Assembly (NCBI RefSeq): GCF_027587205.1
Contig: NZ_JAPDOD010000021.1
Span: 92,811 to 156,810, forward strand
Source of the DNA: Solirubrobacter ginsenosidimutans
GTDB lineage: Bacteria > Actinomycetota > Thermoleophilia > Solirubrobacterales > Solirubrobacteraceae
Reading direction: 5' to 3'
Length of the DNA stretch: 64,000 nucleotides
Shown piece after piece: positions 28,849-38,494 of the stretch. The notes below the pieces were generated by a model, which worked only from the letters and a program-made list of their open reading frames with translations, had not been told where the DNA came from and did not search any database. The first letter of the stretch is position 1, and the number at the start of each line of letters is the position of its first letter. The position numbers and the translations under genes are program-made.

Positions 28849-29728
28849 GGACCCCGCGACGTGGGTGCCGGCGTTGCGCGCCCGGCTGCCCGAGGCGCGC
28901 GTGTACACCGAGGCGGACGCGTTCGACCGGCGCGAGATCGAGATCGCCGTCGTGGCCGCGCCCCGGGCGGGCGCGCTGCGCGACCTGCCGGGCCTGCGCC
29001 TGGTGCAGTCGCTGTGGATGGGGGTCGACGGCCTGGTCGCGGATCCGACCGTGCCGCGCGGGGTGCCGATCGCGCGCATGGTGGACCCGGAGATGACGAG
29101 CCAGATGCCCGAGGCGGCGCTGGCGCACGTGCTGCACCTGCATCGCCTCCACGACGTCTACGCCCGCCAGCAGCGCGAGCGCGAGTGGCGGCAGTGGCCG
29201 CAGCCGCTCGCGGGCCGGCGCGGCGTCGGGGTGCTGGGCCTGGGGCAGCTCGGCGCGCGTACGGCCGCGGTGCTCGCCGCGGCCGGCTTCCGTGTGCACG
29301 GCTTCAGCCGCAGCCCCAAGCGCATCGACGGCGTCGAGACGCACACCGTGCTCGCCGCGAGCGAGATCCTCGTGAACCTGCTGCCGCTGACGGCCGGGAC
29401 GCGCGGCCTCCTCGACGCGCCGCGCCTGGCTTGGCTCCCGCACGGCGCGTGCGTGGTGAACCTCGGCCGCGGCGAGCACATCGTCGACGCCGACCTGCTG
29501 GCGGCGCTCGACGCCGGCCGCCTCCGGCATGCCGTCCTCGACGTCTTCGACCAGGAGCCGCTCCCTCCGGACCATCCGTACTGGACGCATCCCGCGGTCA
29601 CCGTGATGCCACACGTCGCGGCGCAGTCCACGCCGGAGAGCTGCCTTCCGGTCGTCGCGGAGAACGTCCGCCGCCTGGCCGCGGGCGAGGCGCTGCTGCA
29701 CCTCGTCGACCGCGACTCGGGCTACTAG
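28820..29728 (+). CDS. D-2-hydroxyacid dehydrogenase (GhrA-like)
   Basis: A 302-residue NAD(P)-dependent dehydrogenase that reduces 2-oxoacids such as glyoxylate or hydroxypyruvate. The nucleotide-binding GLGQLG lies at residues 140-145, and the catalytic set is R217 (NLGRGEH), E246 (FDQEPL) and H265 (MPHVAAQS). The length and the missing long N-terminal loop fit the GhrA branch. ATG at 28820 overlaps the upstream SnoaL-like gene by 29 bp. A VOC gene follows with its own leaderless promoter. Confidence 0.9.
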   Translation: MAILFVTGVEDPATWVPALRARLPEARVYTEADAFDRREIEIAVVAAPRAGALRDLPGLRLVQSLWMGVDGLVADPTVPRGVPIARMVDPEMTSQMPEAALAHVLHLHRLHDVYARQQREREWRQWPQPLAGRRGVGVLGLGQLGARTAAVLAAAGFRVHGFSRSPKRIDGVETHTVLAASEILVNLLPLTAGTRGLLDAPRLAWLPHGACVVNLGRGEHIVDADLLAALDAGRLRHAVLDVFDQEPLPPDHPYWTHPAVTVMPHVAAQSTPESCLPVVAENVRRLAAGEALLHLVDRDSGY

Positions 29729-29743
29729 CGGTCGCCGTCCTGG

Positions 29744-29749
29744 CAAGAT
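29744..29749 (+). promoter_or_regulatory. -10 element for the leaderless VOC gene
   Basis: CAAGAT lies 6 nt before the ATG at 29756, with no ribosome binding site. Confidence 0.4.
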
Positions 29750-29755
29750 CGCGGC

Positions 29756-30109
29756 ATGGAACGTGTGCTTGGAATCGGTGGGTACTTCATCCGGGCCGCC
29801 GACCCGGCGGCGCTGGGCGCGTGGTATCGCGACTGCCTCGGCCTGGACGCCGATGCGAACGGCCTCTGGCGTCAGGGCGAAGGCCCGACCGTGTTCGCGA
29901 CCTTCGAGTCTGAGACCGACTACTTCGGGTCTCGCGGGCAGCAGACGATGCTCAATTTCCGGGTCGGGGACCTGGATGCGATGCTCGCGCAGTTGCGCGC
30001 CAAGGGAGCGGACGTGGCGGAGGCGACGCAGGACATGGAGGGCGTCGGCCGATTCGGTTGGGTCACCGACCCTGACGGCAATCGGGTCGAGCTGTGGGAG
30101 CCTGCCTGA
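29756..30109 (+). CDS. VOC (glyoxalase/bleomycin-resistance-like) protein
   Basis: A 117-residue protein of two beta-alpha-beta-beta-beta units. It opens with GIGGYFIRAADPAALGAWYRD, a typical VOC start, and closes with GWVTDPDGNRVELWEP, in which the glutamate before LWEP is the usual metal ligand. The short length fits the glyoxalase/YndN-like branch. It lies between the dehydrogenase and the XRE regulator, with a leaderless promoter. Substrate unknown. Confidence 0.85.
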   Translation: MERVLGIGGYFIRAADPAALGAWYRDCLGLDADANGLWRQGEGPTVFATFESETDYFGSRGQQTMLNFRVGDLDAMLAQLRAKGADVAEATQDMEGVGRFGWVTDPDGNRVELWEPA

Positions 30110-30173
30110 GGGCGCGGTGGGTGGGAGTGACAGGGGCAGGCTGCGGGCCACGCCGGGGGATACCGTGACCGGC

Positions 30174-31037
30174 ATGGACAGCGACAACCGCCTCGGTGAG
30201 TTCCTCCGCGCCCGGCGCGAGCGCGTCCTCCCGGACGCGGTGGGCCTGCCGGGCGATGACCGGCCGCGCCGGGTGCCCGGGTTGCGCCGCGAGGAGCTCG
30301 CGCAGCTCGCCGGCGTGAGCACGAACTACATCGTCCGGCTCGAGCAGGGACGCGATCGGCACCCGTCGCCGTCGGTGCTCGATGCGCTGGCCGGCGCGTT
30401 GCAGCTCGACGAGGCCGCGACCACCCACCTGCATCAGCTCGGCACGCCGACCGGCGAGCGTCCCCGCGCCTCCCGGCGTCGGGGAGCCGATGCCGTCTCG
30501 CCCGCGGTCGAGCGACTGCTCGAACGCCTCGACGGGCTCCCCGTCTCGGTGATGAACCGCTTCGGCGACGTGCTGGCCACCACGCCGCTCGCCGCCGCGC
30601 TGATGCCGGGCCTGTCCGCCGGCGTCAACGCCTACCGGGCGACGTTCCTCGATCCCGGCGTGCGCGAGTTGTTCGGCGACGGCTGGGACCGGATCGCGCG
30701 CAGCGTCGTGGCCGGGCTGCACGCGGTCAGCGCCGACGCCGCCGGCGATCCCCGCCTCGTCGATCTCGTCGGAGAGCTCTCGCTCGAGAGCGAGGTCTTC
30801 CGGCGGCTGTGGGCGCGCTACGACGTCCGGCCGCGCGTCGGCCGTGGCACCACCGTGCTGCATCACCCGCAGGTGGGGAGGGTGGAGCTGACCTGGGAGA
30901 AGCTGGAGATCAGCGGCTCTCCCGGCCAGACGCTCGTGATCCACCAGGCCGAGCCGGGCAGCGCGTCCGAGCAGGCCCTCGCGCTCCTCGCATCGCTGAC
31001 GGTCGCGCCCGAAGCTCGCGCGCCCGCCCCCGCCTGA
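30174..31037 (+). CDS. Helix-turn-helix regulator, MmyB-like
   Basis: A 287-residue regulator. The N-terminal XRE domain (residues 8-80) contains GLRREELAQLAGVSTNYIVR as the recognition helices. The C-terminal part (residues 110-280) has the MmyB-like ligand-binding pattern: MNRFGDVLATTPLAAALMP, then RRLWARYDVRP and HPQVGRVELTWEKLEI. Such regulators often control the neighbouring short-chain reductase, which here begins 50 bp downstream. ATG at 30174 is chosen; GTG at 30165 would add three residues. A TACCGT at 30161-30166 lies 7 nt before the ATG. Confidence 0.9.
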   Translation: MDSDNRLGEFLRARRERVLPDAVGLPGDDRPRRVPGLRREELAQLAGVSTNYIVRLEQGRDRHPSPSVLDALAGALQLDEAATTHLHQLGTPTGERPRASRRRGADAVSPAVERLLERLDGLPVSVMNRFGDVLATTPLAAALMPGLSAGVNAYRATFLDPGVRELFGDGWDRIARSVVAGLHAVSADAAGDPRLVDLVGELSLESEVFRRLWARYDVRPRVGRGTTVLHHPQVGRVELTWEKLEISGSPGQTLVIHQAEPGSASEQALALLASLTVAPEARAPAPA

Positions 31038-31087
31038 CCCGCCTCATCCCTGAATCTCGCACTACCCGTCCCAAGGGAGAAACCCCC

Positions 31088-32077
31088 ATGCCCGAAACCG
31101 TCCTGGTCACCGGAGGCTCCGGCTTCCTCGGCCTCCACACGATCGTCGCCCTGCTCGACCGCGGCTACCGCGTCCGCACCACCGTCCGCTCCCCCGCGCG
31201 CGAGGCGCAGGTGCGCGAGATCGCGGGCGACCGCGTCGAATTCTTCACCGCCGACCTCCTCGCCGACGAGGGCTGGGCGGCCGCCACCGCCGGCGCCGAC
31301 TTCGTCCTGCACGTGGCGTCGCCCTTCCCCGGGGTTGCGCCCGACCACGAGGACGACCTGATCATCCCCGCCCGCGAGGGCACGCTGCGCGTCCTGCGCG
31401 CCGCTCGCGACGCCGGCGTCAGGCGCACCGTCGTGACGTCCTCGTTCGCCGCCGTCGGCTACGGCCGCGCCGAGTTCGGCGACCACGTCTTCACCGAGGC
31501 GGATTGGACCGACCCGACGGCTGACATCGGCGCCTACATCAAGTCCAAGGCGATCGCCGAGCGCGCCGCGTGGGACTTCGCGCGCGGCGACATGGAGCTC
31601 GCGGTCGTCAACCCGGTCGGCATCTTCGGCCCCGTGCTCGGCCCCGACCACTCCGCCTCGATCGGGCTGGTCTCCGCGCTGCTCGGCGGCGCGATGGCCG
31701 GCGGGATGCCGCGACTGGCGTTCTCGGTCGTCGACGTCCGCGACGCCGCTGACCTGCACCTGCGCGCGATGACCGACCCCGCCGCCGCGGGCGAGCGCTT
31801 CATCGCCGCGGCGGGCGACGGCGTCTGGCTCGCCGACATCGCCCGCATCCTGCGCGAGCACCTCGGCGAGGCCGCTGCCAACGTCCCGACGACCGAGTTG
31901 CCGGACGAGGTCGTCCGCGCCAACGCCCCCGCATCGGACCCGATGGCCCGCGAGGTCGGCAACTTCCGCCACCTCAGCGCCGAGAAGGCGCGACGGGTCC
32001 TCGGGTGGGAGCCGCGCTCGACCGAGGAGGCGATCCTCGCCACCGCCGAGAGCCTGCTCGGGCTCCCGGTCGCCTAA
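31088..32077 (+). CDS. NAD-dependent epimerase / dihydroflavonol-reductase-like aldehyde reductase
   Basis: A 329-residue extended short-chain dehydrogenase. The NADP site [12 protein letters not shown] is at residues 7-18 (TGxxGFxG), and the catalytic tyrosine and lysine lie in YIKSKAIAE (Y-x3-K), after the serine of [10 protein letters not shown]. It resembles the aldehyde reductase/cinnamoyl-CoA reductase-like branch. The ribosome binding site AAGGGAG precedes the ATG. It is the likely target of the MmyB-like regulator just upstream and overlaps the convergent flavin oxidoreductase by 4 bp. Confidence 0.88.
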   Translation: MPETVLVTGGSGFLGLHTIVALLDRGYRVRTTVRSPAREAQVREIAGDRVEFFTADLLADEGWAAATAGADFVLHVASPFPGVAPDHEDDLIIPAREGTLRVLRAARDAGVRRTVVTSSFAAVGYGRAEFGDHVFTEADWTDPTADIGAYIKSKAIAERAAWDFARGDMELAVVNPVGIFGPVLGPDHSASIGLVSALLGGAMAGGMPRLAFSVVDVRDAADLHLRAMTDPAAAGERFIAAAGDGVWLADIARILREHLGEAAANVPTTELPDEVVRANAPASDPMAREVGNFRHLSAEKARRVLGWEPRSTEEAILATAESLLGLPVA

Positions 32078-33084
32078 GCCGCGGCGACCAGGCCGACCGT
32101 CGACGCGACGAGCTCGACCGAGCGCAGCCGCGCGTCGATCGTGTCGGCCTGGTGGGCGACGATCAGCTCGTCGGCGTCCGCGTGGGCGCGGAAGTCCTCG
32201 AGGTAGGTCTTGACGGTGTCGGGGGTGCCGAGCGCGGTGTAGGTGAGCATCTGCTCCACGTGCTGGCCCTGCGGCGAGCGCAGGACGAACTCGAGCTCCT
32301 CGTCGGTCAGTCGCTGGCCCGGGCGGCTGAACAGGCTGCGCGCGAACATCCGCCGGCGCCGCTCCAGCTGTTCCAGCGCGACGGACTCGCTGTCGGCGGC
32401 GAGGACGTTGACGGCGGCGATCACGTGCGGGCGCTCGAGCTGCGCGGACGGCTGGAACTGCTCGCGGTACACGCGCACGGCGTCCTGCAGCGCGGCGGGG
32501 GAGAAGTGCGACGCGAAGGCGTACGGCAGGCCGAGCGCGGCGGCGAGCTGGGCGCCGAAGAGCGAGGAGCCGAGGATGTAGAGCGGGACGTTGGTGCCGC
32601 GGCCCGGGATCGCGTGCACGGTCGGGATCCGCGTCTCGCCCGACAGGTACCCCTGCAGCTCGAGGACGTCCTGGGGGAACGTGTCGGCCGCGCTCGCGTC
32701 GCGCCGCAGCGCCCGCATCGTCGCCTGGTTGGTGCCGGGCGCGCGGCCGAGGCCGAGGTCGATCCGGTCGGGGTGCAGCGAGGCCAGCGTCCCGAACTGC
32801 TCTGCGATCACCAGCGGCGCATGGTTCGGGAGCATGATCCCGCCGGCGCCGAGCCGGATCCGCTGCGTGTTGGCCGCGATGTGGGCGATCACGACCGACG
32901 TCGCCGAGGAGGCGATCGACTCGAAGTTGTGATGCTCGGCGTACCAGACCCGCGCGTAGCCGAGCTCCTCGGCGTGCTGTGCCAGCCGGACGCTGCCCTC
33001 CAGCGCCTCGCGCGCGGTCTGCCCCTCGGCGATCGGAGCGAGGTCGAGGATGGAGAGCGGCACGGGCGGCGTCATTCCTCGCAA
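32074..33084 (-). CDS. LLM-class flavin-dependent oxidoreductase (MupA/Atu3640-like)
   Basis: A 336-residue luciferase-like protein. The opening [20 protein letters not shown], the [17 protein letters not shown] segment and [19 protein letters not shown] mark the FMN-binding MupA/Atu3640 branch. Starts at 33084 (ATG) or 33075 (ATG) both fit. It is divergent from a MarR gene over 56 bp that contains an 8-bp-arm dyad, so it is the probable MarR target. The stop overlaps the SDR stop by 4 bp (CTAA). Confidence 0.88.
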   Translation of the reverse strand: MRGMTPPVPLSILDLAPIAEGQTAREALEGSVRLAQHAEELGYARVWYAEHHNFESIASSATSVVIAHIAANTQRIRLGAGGIMLPNHAPLVIAEQFGTLASLHPDRIDLGLGRAPGTNQATMRALRRDASAADTFPQDVLELQGYLSGETRIPTVHAIPGRGTNVPLYILGSSLFGAQLAAALGLPYAFASHFSPAALQDAVRVYREQFQPSAQLERPHVIAAVNVLAADSESVALEQLERRRRMFARSLFSRPGQRLTDEELEFVLRSPQGQHVEQMLTYTALGTPDTVKTYLEDFRAHADADELIVAHQADTIDARLRSVELVASTVGLVAAA

Positions 33085-33090
33085 GCTAGC

Positions 33091-33120
33091 AGATAGATAG
33101 TCGGCCCAAACTATCTACCT
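33091..33120. promoter_or_regulatory. MarR operator dyad
   Basis: TAGATAGT (33094-33101) and ACTATCTA (33110-33117) are perfect inverted repeats 8 bp apart; extending the arms to 11 bp gives one mismatch. The site lies between the divergent MarR and flavin oxidoreductase starts. MarR proteins bind dyads of this type. Confidence 0.65.
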
Positions 33121-33140
33121 GCGGTACAGTCAGCGCCGCC

Positions 33141-33602
33141 GTGCCACGGACGACCACCGCACCCCCGGAGACGCTCGAGCGCCTCGAGCGCGCGCTCGTC
33201 TCGCTGCTCGCCTGGCTCAACGATCGCGAGACGCTCGGCGACCTGGCGCAGCGCTCCGGCCACGACCTCGCACCCGCCTCGTGGTCGCTGCTCGAGTACC
33301 TCGACGCCCGCGGGTCGATGCGGGTGTCGGACATCGCGGCCTGCCACGGCGTCCACACCTCCTCGATCACGCCGCGGCTCCAGCGCCTCGAGCAGGCGGG
33401 GCTGATTCAGCGCAGCACCGATCCGGCCGACGCGCGGGTGTCCATCATCGCGATCGCTCCCGCTGGGGTGGGCGCGCTGCAGAGCATCCACGCTGCCCGC
33501 CAGGAGGCGCTCGCGGCGGCGCTCACGGGTTGCGCGAGTGGGGAGTTGGACCGCGCCGCCGAGATATTGAGTGGTCTCGCCGAGGGCTTGCGCCTGCGGT
33601 GA
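33141..33602 (+). CDS. MarR family transcriptional regulator
   Basis: A 153-residue winged-helix repressor. The wing core reads SWSLLEYLDARGSMRVSDIA, then HTSSITPRLQRLEQAGLIQR and DARVSIIAIAPAG, the standard MarR pattern. GTG at 33141, with TACAGT at 33125-33130 as likely -10 and no ribosome binding site. It is divergent from the LLM oxidoreductase with the operator dyad between. Element copy 2 starts 9 bp after its stop. Confidence 0.9.
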   Translation: MPRTTTAPPETLERLERALVSLLAWLNDRETLGDLAQRSGHDLAPASWSLLEYLDARGSMRVSDIAACHGVHTSSITPRLQRLEQAGLIQRSTDPADARVSIIAIAPAGVGALQSIHAARQEALAAALTGCASGELDRAAEILSGLAEGLRLR

Positions 33603-33611
33603 TCTAGGGAC

Positions 33612-34109
33612 GAAAGTCAACTGCGCCGGGTGGGGGAGAGGGAGTGGCGAGCCACCCGTCCCGGTCTGCCGTGGGTCCGGCTCGCGGCGCGGCTCTGTTG
33701 GCCCGAGATGCCGTGCTGGGATACCGACAGTTACGGGCGTGGGCTGGTCAGTGTGTCCCGCACTCGCGGTATTCCTGGTCGCCGTGGTCGACCGTGCGCG
33801 TTTGCGGGGGCCGGCCCCGCGGGTTTCGATCAGGTTCGCACTCGTCGAGCTGGCGCGTTGGAGGGGGTGTTTCGACTTGGTTCACAGGGGGTGAACCAAA
33901 ACGAACTACCCCCTCGCGCATGACCTCGTTGGTCGCCGAAACCGATCACCGGCAGGCCCGGCGCGGACGGGGGTGTCAATGCCACGCCCGTACCGGTCGG
34001 TGTCGCAGCACGGCAATTCAACCCAACAGAGCCGCGCGCCGAGCGGGTCCACGACAGTCAGACCCGAAGGGCGCGCCACTCCCTCCCCCCTCACCGGAGC
34101 AGTTGACTT
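33612..34109. repeat. Palindromic dispersed element, copy 2
   Basis: A 498-bp non-coding element between two convergent genes. Both ends share the GAAAGTCAACTGC terminal inverted repeat, and the outer 145 bp of the two arms pair imperfectly. The centre is a hairpin (33861-33915) whose arms differ in sequence from those of copy 1. The right arm (33914-34109) is collinear with copy 1; the left arm has about 130 bp that copy 1 lacks. No transposase, target duplication or plausible gene is present. The 69 bp after it (34110-34178) hold nothing I can name. Confidence 0.85.
33861..33915. terminator. Central hairpin of element copy 2
   Basis: The left arm (33861-33885) and right arm (33891-33915) pair over 25 positions with a few mismatches: a GAGGGGG/CCCCCTC base, an interrupted middle, and a perfect TTGGTTCAC/GTGAACCAA top around a 5-nt loop. 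The sequence differs from the hairpin of copy 1 except for the G/C base. Confidence 0.55.
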
Positions 34110-34178
34110 TCAAGCCGACAGTGCGAAACGTGCCGACCGCGGCGGGCGCGGCCGGCACGGATCGCGTTGGGTACCCCT

Positions 34179-37100
34179 CTAGGGCGTCGTCGTCGACAAC
34201 GTGAACGTCAGCGTCTTGCTGTACGCCCCCGTGCGCAGCGCGTCATTCGCGCCGATCGACTGCTTGAACTCGAGCGCGACCGCGTCGTTGGAGATCGGCG
34301 CGCTCCACGTCAGCAGGTTCAGCGGCGAGGCCGAAGAGCCGACGTTGTTGTAGGCGGTGCCGGTGTTGGCCGCATTGCGGGCGCGGGCCTGCAGCGGCTG
34401 CGGGAGCGAGAACGTCCCGTTGACCAGATGGCCGGTGGCGAAGCTGGACGGGTCGGCGACCGAGAGGAGCGCGTCACCCGCCGTCGATGTCACCGTGGCG
34501 GTGGTGGCCGCGAAGTAGTCCTTCGCGACACCCGGCGTGAACGCGCCGAACGCGGCCGGCACGCCCAGCGAGAGCGAGAGCGTCGCCGGCACCGTGCCGC
34601 CGACCGTCCCGCCCGGGCCGGACACCGAGGAGATCGGCGCGTCGAACGCCTGCACCTCGTCCTGGGTCGTCTGGAAGGCCACGAGCGCGGACCCGCCGCT
34701 CGCGATCTTCAGCGCGCCCGCCTCGGTCACCGGCAGCGTGATCACCTGATGACCCGCGGTGATCGTGCGCTTGGTGTCGGCCACGACGCGACCGCTCATG
34801 TCCGGTGACCAGGCCGGAATCGAGCCGTCCGTCAAAGCGCACGCCGAGAGCCCGTAGTCCGGCGCCGGGTTCGTGGCGGGCGCGCAACTGGTGTTGAACA
34901 CCGGCGTGTAGCCCTTCTCGCCGTCGTAGAGGAACGCGTGCAGCGTGCCCGGGCCGGCGGCGTCGATGTCGATCGTCACCGAGCCGGTGCCGAGCACCGC
35001 GCTATTGACGGTGATCCCGCGCGAAGCGGGCGCCGGCACGCGGCCGGAGATCGGCACGCCGTTGCGCGCGGACTGGGCGATCGTCTGCGGCGAGTCGATC
35101 CCGTTCAGGTTCGGGTTCGACACGTTCGGGGCGGGCGGGGTCGTCGGGCGGCCCGCCGGCGGCGTGTAGCCGGGGAGGGTCGCGTGGCCCCAGTGGTACG
35201 GGTCGGACTGGACCGAGCCGAACGTCGACCACGCCATCCGCGTGCTCTGATCGATGTGACGGAGCGTCGTCGTGCCCGCGGCCGAGGTGTCGTCCTCGTC
35301 GTAGGGCGTGATGTTCAGGCCCATGTTGTTCGGGTCGACGGCGGCCGGAAGGTCCGCCATCGGGATCTTGACCTCGAGGTTGTAGCCGCCCTCCGCGCCG
35401 TAGGAGTGAGGGACGGTCGTCGAGTTCGAGCCCACCCACGTCGCCGTCGACTTGACGATCACGCCGGGGGCGTTCGGGGCGTCGGACACCGTCGCCGCGA
35501 GCGGCCCGGTCGAGAAGCCCTGATGGTTGTCGGCGTCACGCGACCAGCACGGGCCGTTGACGCCGTTGCCGTTCGTGTTGCCGGGGTCGTTGGTGAACGG
35601 GAAGATGCCGAGCTTGAACGTGTTCGCGGTGTCCTTCAACACCTGCGAAGCGTTGCCGCGCGGGTCGATGATGATCTCCACCGAGTCCGTCAGCCAGTGC
35701 GCGACGCACTCCTCGGGCTTGGCGGCGTAGGACTGGAAGTCGTCCTTGATGTGCATGAAGAAGTACAGGTCGTCGCCGTTGCGCGTGACCTTGGCGTACG
35801 TGCTGTTGGCGGTGCCGGTCGCGCTCGAGGAGCCGCAGTCGACGCCGACGGGGGCGCAGTCGCGGGTCGCTCCGCCGGGCTCCCACTTGCGGCCGATCTC
35901 CAGGGCCTCGCCGGTGTACTCGCCGGCGCTCTCGGTGCCGTCCATCGTCGGTGCGGTCGTGGCCGCGGGAATCGACGTCTTCGGGACGATGCCGAGCGTC
36001 AGGTCCTCGAACCCGGTCCCGGTGGCGCCGTAGGTCGTCGTGATGCGCACGTTGACGTTGCCCGTCTGCGAGTCCGCGGGCGTGGCCGTCGTCGGCAGCG
36101 TCGCGTTCGTGAACGAGTTCGAGACGGTGAAGTTGACCGTCGTGTCCGCGCCCGGCGCGAGGTTGGTGTACGGCTTCGACGTCGCGTCGGCCGTGACGTT
36201 GGTGGGCAGCGTCAGGCTGACCGTGCCGCTCTGGGCCGTGGCGCCCCAGTTGTGGACGACGACCGGAAGGGTGAAGGTCTCACCGACGCCGGTCGACTGG
36301 ATCGCGGCCGAGCGGCCGAGGCGGCGCGCCGAGGGCGCGGTGTTCTCGAGCCAGCTGTCGAACTCGGCCCAGTTGCCCCAGCGCTGGAAGCGGCCCTCGA
36401 CGGGCGAGACCACGCGCACCACCTGGTCCGTGTAGCCGCCGACCGCGCCGACGGTCCACGTGGCCGAGACCTTGAAGTTGGTGTTGACCGCGGCGGTGGC
36501 CGAGGGTGTGACATTGAAGGTCACGGTGGTGCCACTGGAGGTGACCGCCCCGACCGCCTTGGCGGCATCGACGGTCCAGCCGGCCGGGACGTTGAGCGTC
36601 GCGGTGCCGGCCGGGATCGTGGTGCCCGCGGGCGCCTTGACGTTCAGCGTCGCCGTGAACGGGACGCCGGGTGCGTTGTAGAACCGGTCGAACGTCAGGT
36701 ACTCCTGCGTGCCCAGCGGCAGTCCGCCCGGATCGGCCTTGACCGCGCCGTAGAGGATCGCGTCGTCTTTGCCGGCGTTGGCGTTGGCCGTGCCGTCCGG
36801 GTTGACGTTGGGCTGGAACGGCACGAAGTTGTTGGTCATGCCGAAGCGCGAGCAGGCCGCGGCGATCGTGCCCATCTGCATCACGCGGCTCTGCGTCGGG
36901 TACGCCGACTGGCCCTCGGACGCGACCTGCGCCCAGATCTTCGGCGTGCCCGCCGGGCGGCCCTGGATGTTGCCGGGCGGCCACAGGTACGGCGAGTCAT
37001 AGCCCGTCCACACGCCTGCGACGTTGTCGACGCCGGTCGGGGTGAAGCCGGTGGTGCAGTCGGCGGCGGTCGTCGTGCCGCCGGTGCCGGCGGTCGCGCC

Positions 37101-37715
37101 GCCGCTGAAGGCCTTCTTGACCTGCCAGGTCGACAGCGCGTTCGGGCCCGTCAGCTGCTCCGGGAACATCGTCGGGTCGGCCGCGGCCTTGATCCCTTCC
37201 CAGATGTAGCGGCCGGCCTGCTGGTGGTTGCCGTGCCCGACCGCGAGCGTCGGCGAGAAGCCGATGTAGATGTCCGGCTGCGTCATGCGGATGATCCGCG
37301 TGACCCGGCGCAGCGTCTCGTCCTCGCCCCAGAACGTCTGCGTCAGCGGCGCGCTCTGGTTGTAGAAGAAGTCGACGCGGTCGAGGTTGAAGATGTCGAC
37401 GGTGCCGGAGCGGAAGTGCGCGACCCGGTCCTCGTTCTCGCGCCGCAGGCCGAGCGACGGGCCGATCTCCGAGGCCACGGCGTTGCCGCCGCCCTCGCCG
37501 CGGGTGACCATGATGATCCCGCACTTGACGCCGTAGCGCTGGTGCCAGACCCCGCACGGACCGATGATGCTGGTGTCGTCGTCCGGATGGGCCCACTCGC
37601 CCATCACGTTGATCTTCACGGCCTTGTCGGCCGTGTATGGGGCCGCGCTCGCGCCGCGGGCCGCTCCCAGCAGCACCGCCAAGGCCGCCATCAGAACCAC
37701 GCCGAATCGCTTCAC
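34179..37715 (-). CDS. Secreted LmbE-like deacetylase with NEW3/CBM9-like modules
   Basis: A 1178-residue secreted protein. The signal peptide ends near residue 24 (ASAAP). The LmbE-like (PF02585) domain covers about 32-290, with metal-site motif AHPDDD (H43, D45, D46) and H161/H164 in GHGNHQQAG. A NEW3-like beta region follows, then a DOMON/CBM9-like carbohydrate-binding part (about 620-860) with a TYAKVTRNGDDLYFFMHIKD strand set. It ends in the recurring beta domain (about 1050-1178). GTG at 37715 is preceded by GGGAG. A TTCGAACAC box at 37755-37763 matches the DeoR operator, so it may act on a sugar that the ABC operon imports. Confidence 0.82.
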   Translation of the reverse strand: MKRFGVVLMAALAVLLGAARGASAAPYTADKAVKINVMGEWAHPDDDTSIIGPCGVWHQRYGVKCGIIMVTRGEGGGNAVASEIGPSLGLRRENEDRVAHFRSGTVDIFNLDRVDFFYNQSAPLTQTFWGEDETLRRVTRIIRMTQPDIYIGFSPTLAVGHGNHQQAGRYIWEGIKAAADPTMFPEQLTGPNALSTWQVKKAFSGGATAGTGGTTTAADCTTGFTPTGVDNVAGVWTGYDSPYLWPPGNIQGRPAGTPKIWAQVASEGQSAYPTQSRVMQMGTIAAACSRFGMTNNFVPFQPNVNPDGTANANAGKDDAILYGAVKADPGGLPLGTQEYLTFDRFYNAPGVPFTATLNVKAPAGTTIPAGTATLNVPAGWTVDAAKAVGAVTSSGTTVTFNVTPSATAAVNTNFKVSATWTVGAVGGYTDQVVRVVSPVEGRFQRWGNWAEFDSWLENTAPSARRLGRSAAIQSTGVGETFTLPVVVHNWGATAQSGTVSLTLPTNVTADATSKPYTNLAPGADTTVNFTVSNSFTNATLPTTATPADSQTGNVNVRITTTYGATGTGFEDLTLGIVPKTSIPAATTAPTMDGTESAGEYTGEALEIGRKWEPGGATRDCAPVGVDCGSSSATGTANSTYAKVTRNGDDLYFFMHIKDDFQSYAAKPEECVAHWLTDSVEIIIDPRGNASQVLKDTANTFKLGIFPFTNDPGNTNGNGVNGPCWSRDADNHQGFSTGPLAATVSDAPNAPGVIVKSTATWVGSNSTTVPHSYGAEGGYNLEVKIPMADLPAAVDPNNMGLNITPYDEDDTSAAGTTTLRHIDQSTRMAWSTFGSVQSDPYHWGHATLPGYTPPAGRPTTPPAPNVSNPNLNGIDSPQTIAQSARNGVPISGRVPAPASRGITVNSAVLGTGSVTIDIDAAGPGTLHAFLYDGEKGYTPVFNTSCAPATNPAPDYGLSACALTDGSIPAWSPDMSGRVVADTKRTITAGHQVITLPVTEAGALKIASGGSALVAFQTTQDEVQAFDAPISSVSGPGGTVGGTVPATLSLSLGVPAAFGAFTPGVAKDYFAATTATVTSTAGDALLSVADPSSFATGHLVNGTFSLPQPLQARARNAANTGTAYNNVGSSASPLNLLTWSAPISNDAVALEFKQSIGANDALRTGAYSKTLTFTLSTTTP

Positions 37716-37754
37716 GTCGCTCGCTCCCTCCACGCTCGCACCATTTCGCACGAC

Positions 37755-37763
37755 TTCGAACAC
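37755..37763. promoter_or_regulatory. TTCGAACAC box, probable DeoR site
   Basis: The same nine bases occur in the operator region of the DeoR gene (38495-38503). Here the box lies between the divergent LmbE-like and secreted-protein genes, next to a CGCACGAC run that resembles the ACAACGAC spacer at the DeoR site. Inferred to link both genes to the DeoR regulon. Confidence 0.45.
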
Positions 37764-37808
37764 GCAACCTATTCCTGCTTTTCGGCGCCTGTCAAGTCGC
37801 TTGCTGGC

Positions 37809-37814
37809 TACAGT
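37809..37814 (+). promoter_or_regulatory. -10 element for a leaderless secreted-protein gene
   Basis: TACAGT lies 7 nt before the GTG at 37822, with no ribosome binding site. Confidence 0.45.
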
Positions 37815-37821
37815 CGGAAAC

Positions 37822-38487
37822 GTGCGTTACGCCGTGCTCATCTCCGCTGCCCTCTTCTTCCTCCTGCCGGCAGGGGCGCAGGCCGCTCCCAAGCTGAGCG
37901 TCTCACTCTCTCAGAACACGGTGCGCTACGGGGCGTCGCACACGGTCAACGGGACCTTGGTCGATGGAACCACTCCGCTTGCCGCCCAGGAAGTCGTGCT
38001 CGAAGGTCGCCGCTACCCGTACGAAGGTTCGTACCGGGTGATCGCGCGGGGGACGACCGACGCCGACGGCAAGTTCGCGATCAAGGCCGAGCTGGACCGC
38101 AACCACAAGCTGCGCGTCACCGCACCCGCTCAGGGCCTGACCTCCGGCGTCGTGCAGGCCTACACGCTGCCGTCGTTCGACCTCTCGTTCCGCGCGCTGC
38201 GGCCCGGCGTCGTCCGGCTCTACCAGCGCTACACGGTGCCCAAGACGGTCAAGCTCACCTCGCCGACGCTGTTCTATCTCGGCAAGCGCGGAGCCAAGAA
38301 GGCGTCGCTGCGCGAGAGCGGCGCGGTGTCGCGTTCGAAGGCCGGCCGCTACACGTCGCACGTCGACGTGACGCTGCCCACGGGCTGGCACGGCGCCTTC
38401 CGCTACGCCAGCTGCTTCCGGCCCTCCCCGAGCACCGGCATGGGCGATCCGGGCGCGAAATGCCCGAAGCTCAAGCTCACCTTTTAG
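37822..38487 (+). CDS. Secreted Ig-like protein
   Basis: A 221-residue secreted protein. The signal peptide ends near residue 22 (AQAAP). The first half is an Ig-like/CarboxypepD-like domain (SQNTVRYGASHTVNGTLVDG, then GTTDADGKFAIKAE), and the C-terminal half has two cysteines (SCFRPS and KCPKL). No catalytic motif is seen. It is divergent from the LmbE-like gene and precedes the DeoR operon. Probably wall- or matrix-associated; function unknown. Confidence 0.72.
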   Translation: MRYAVLISAALFFLLPAGAQAAPKLSVSLSQNTVRYGASHTVNGTLVDGTTPLAAQEVVLEGRRYPYEGSYRVIARGTTDADGKFAIKAELDRNHKLRVTAPAQGLTSGVVQAYTLPSFDLSFRALRPGVVRLYQRYTVPKTVKLTSPTLFYLGKRGAKKASLRESGAVSRSKAGRYTSHVDVTLPTGWHGAFRYASCFRPSPSTGMGDPGAKCPKLKLTF

Positions 38488-38494
38488 GGGGAAG

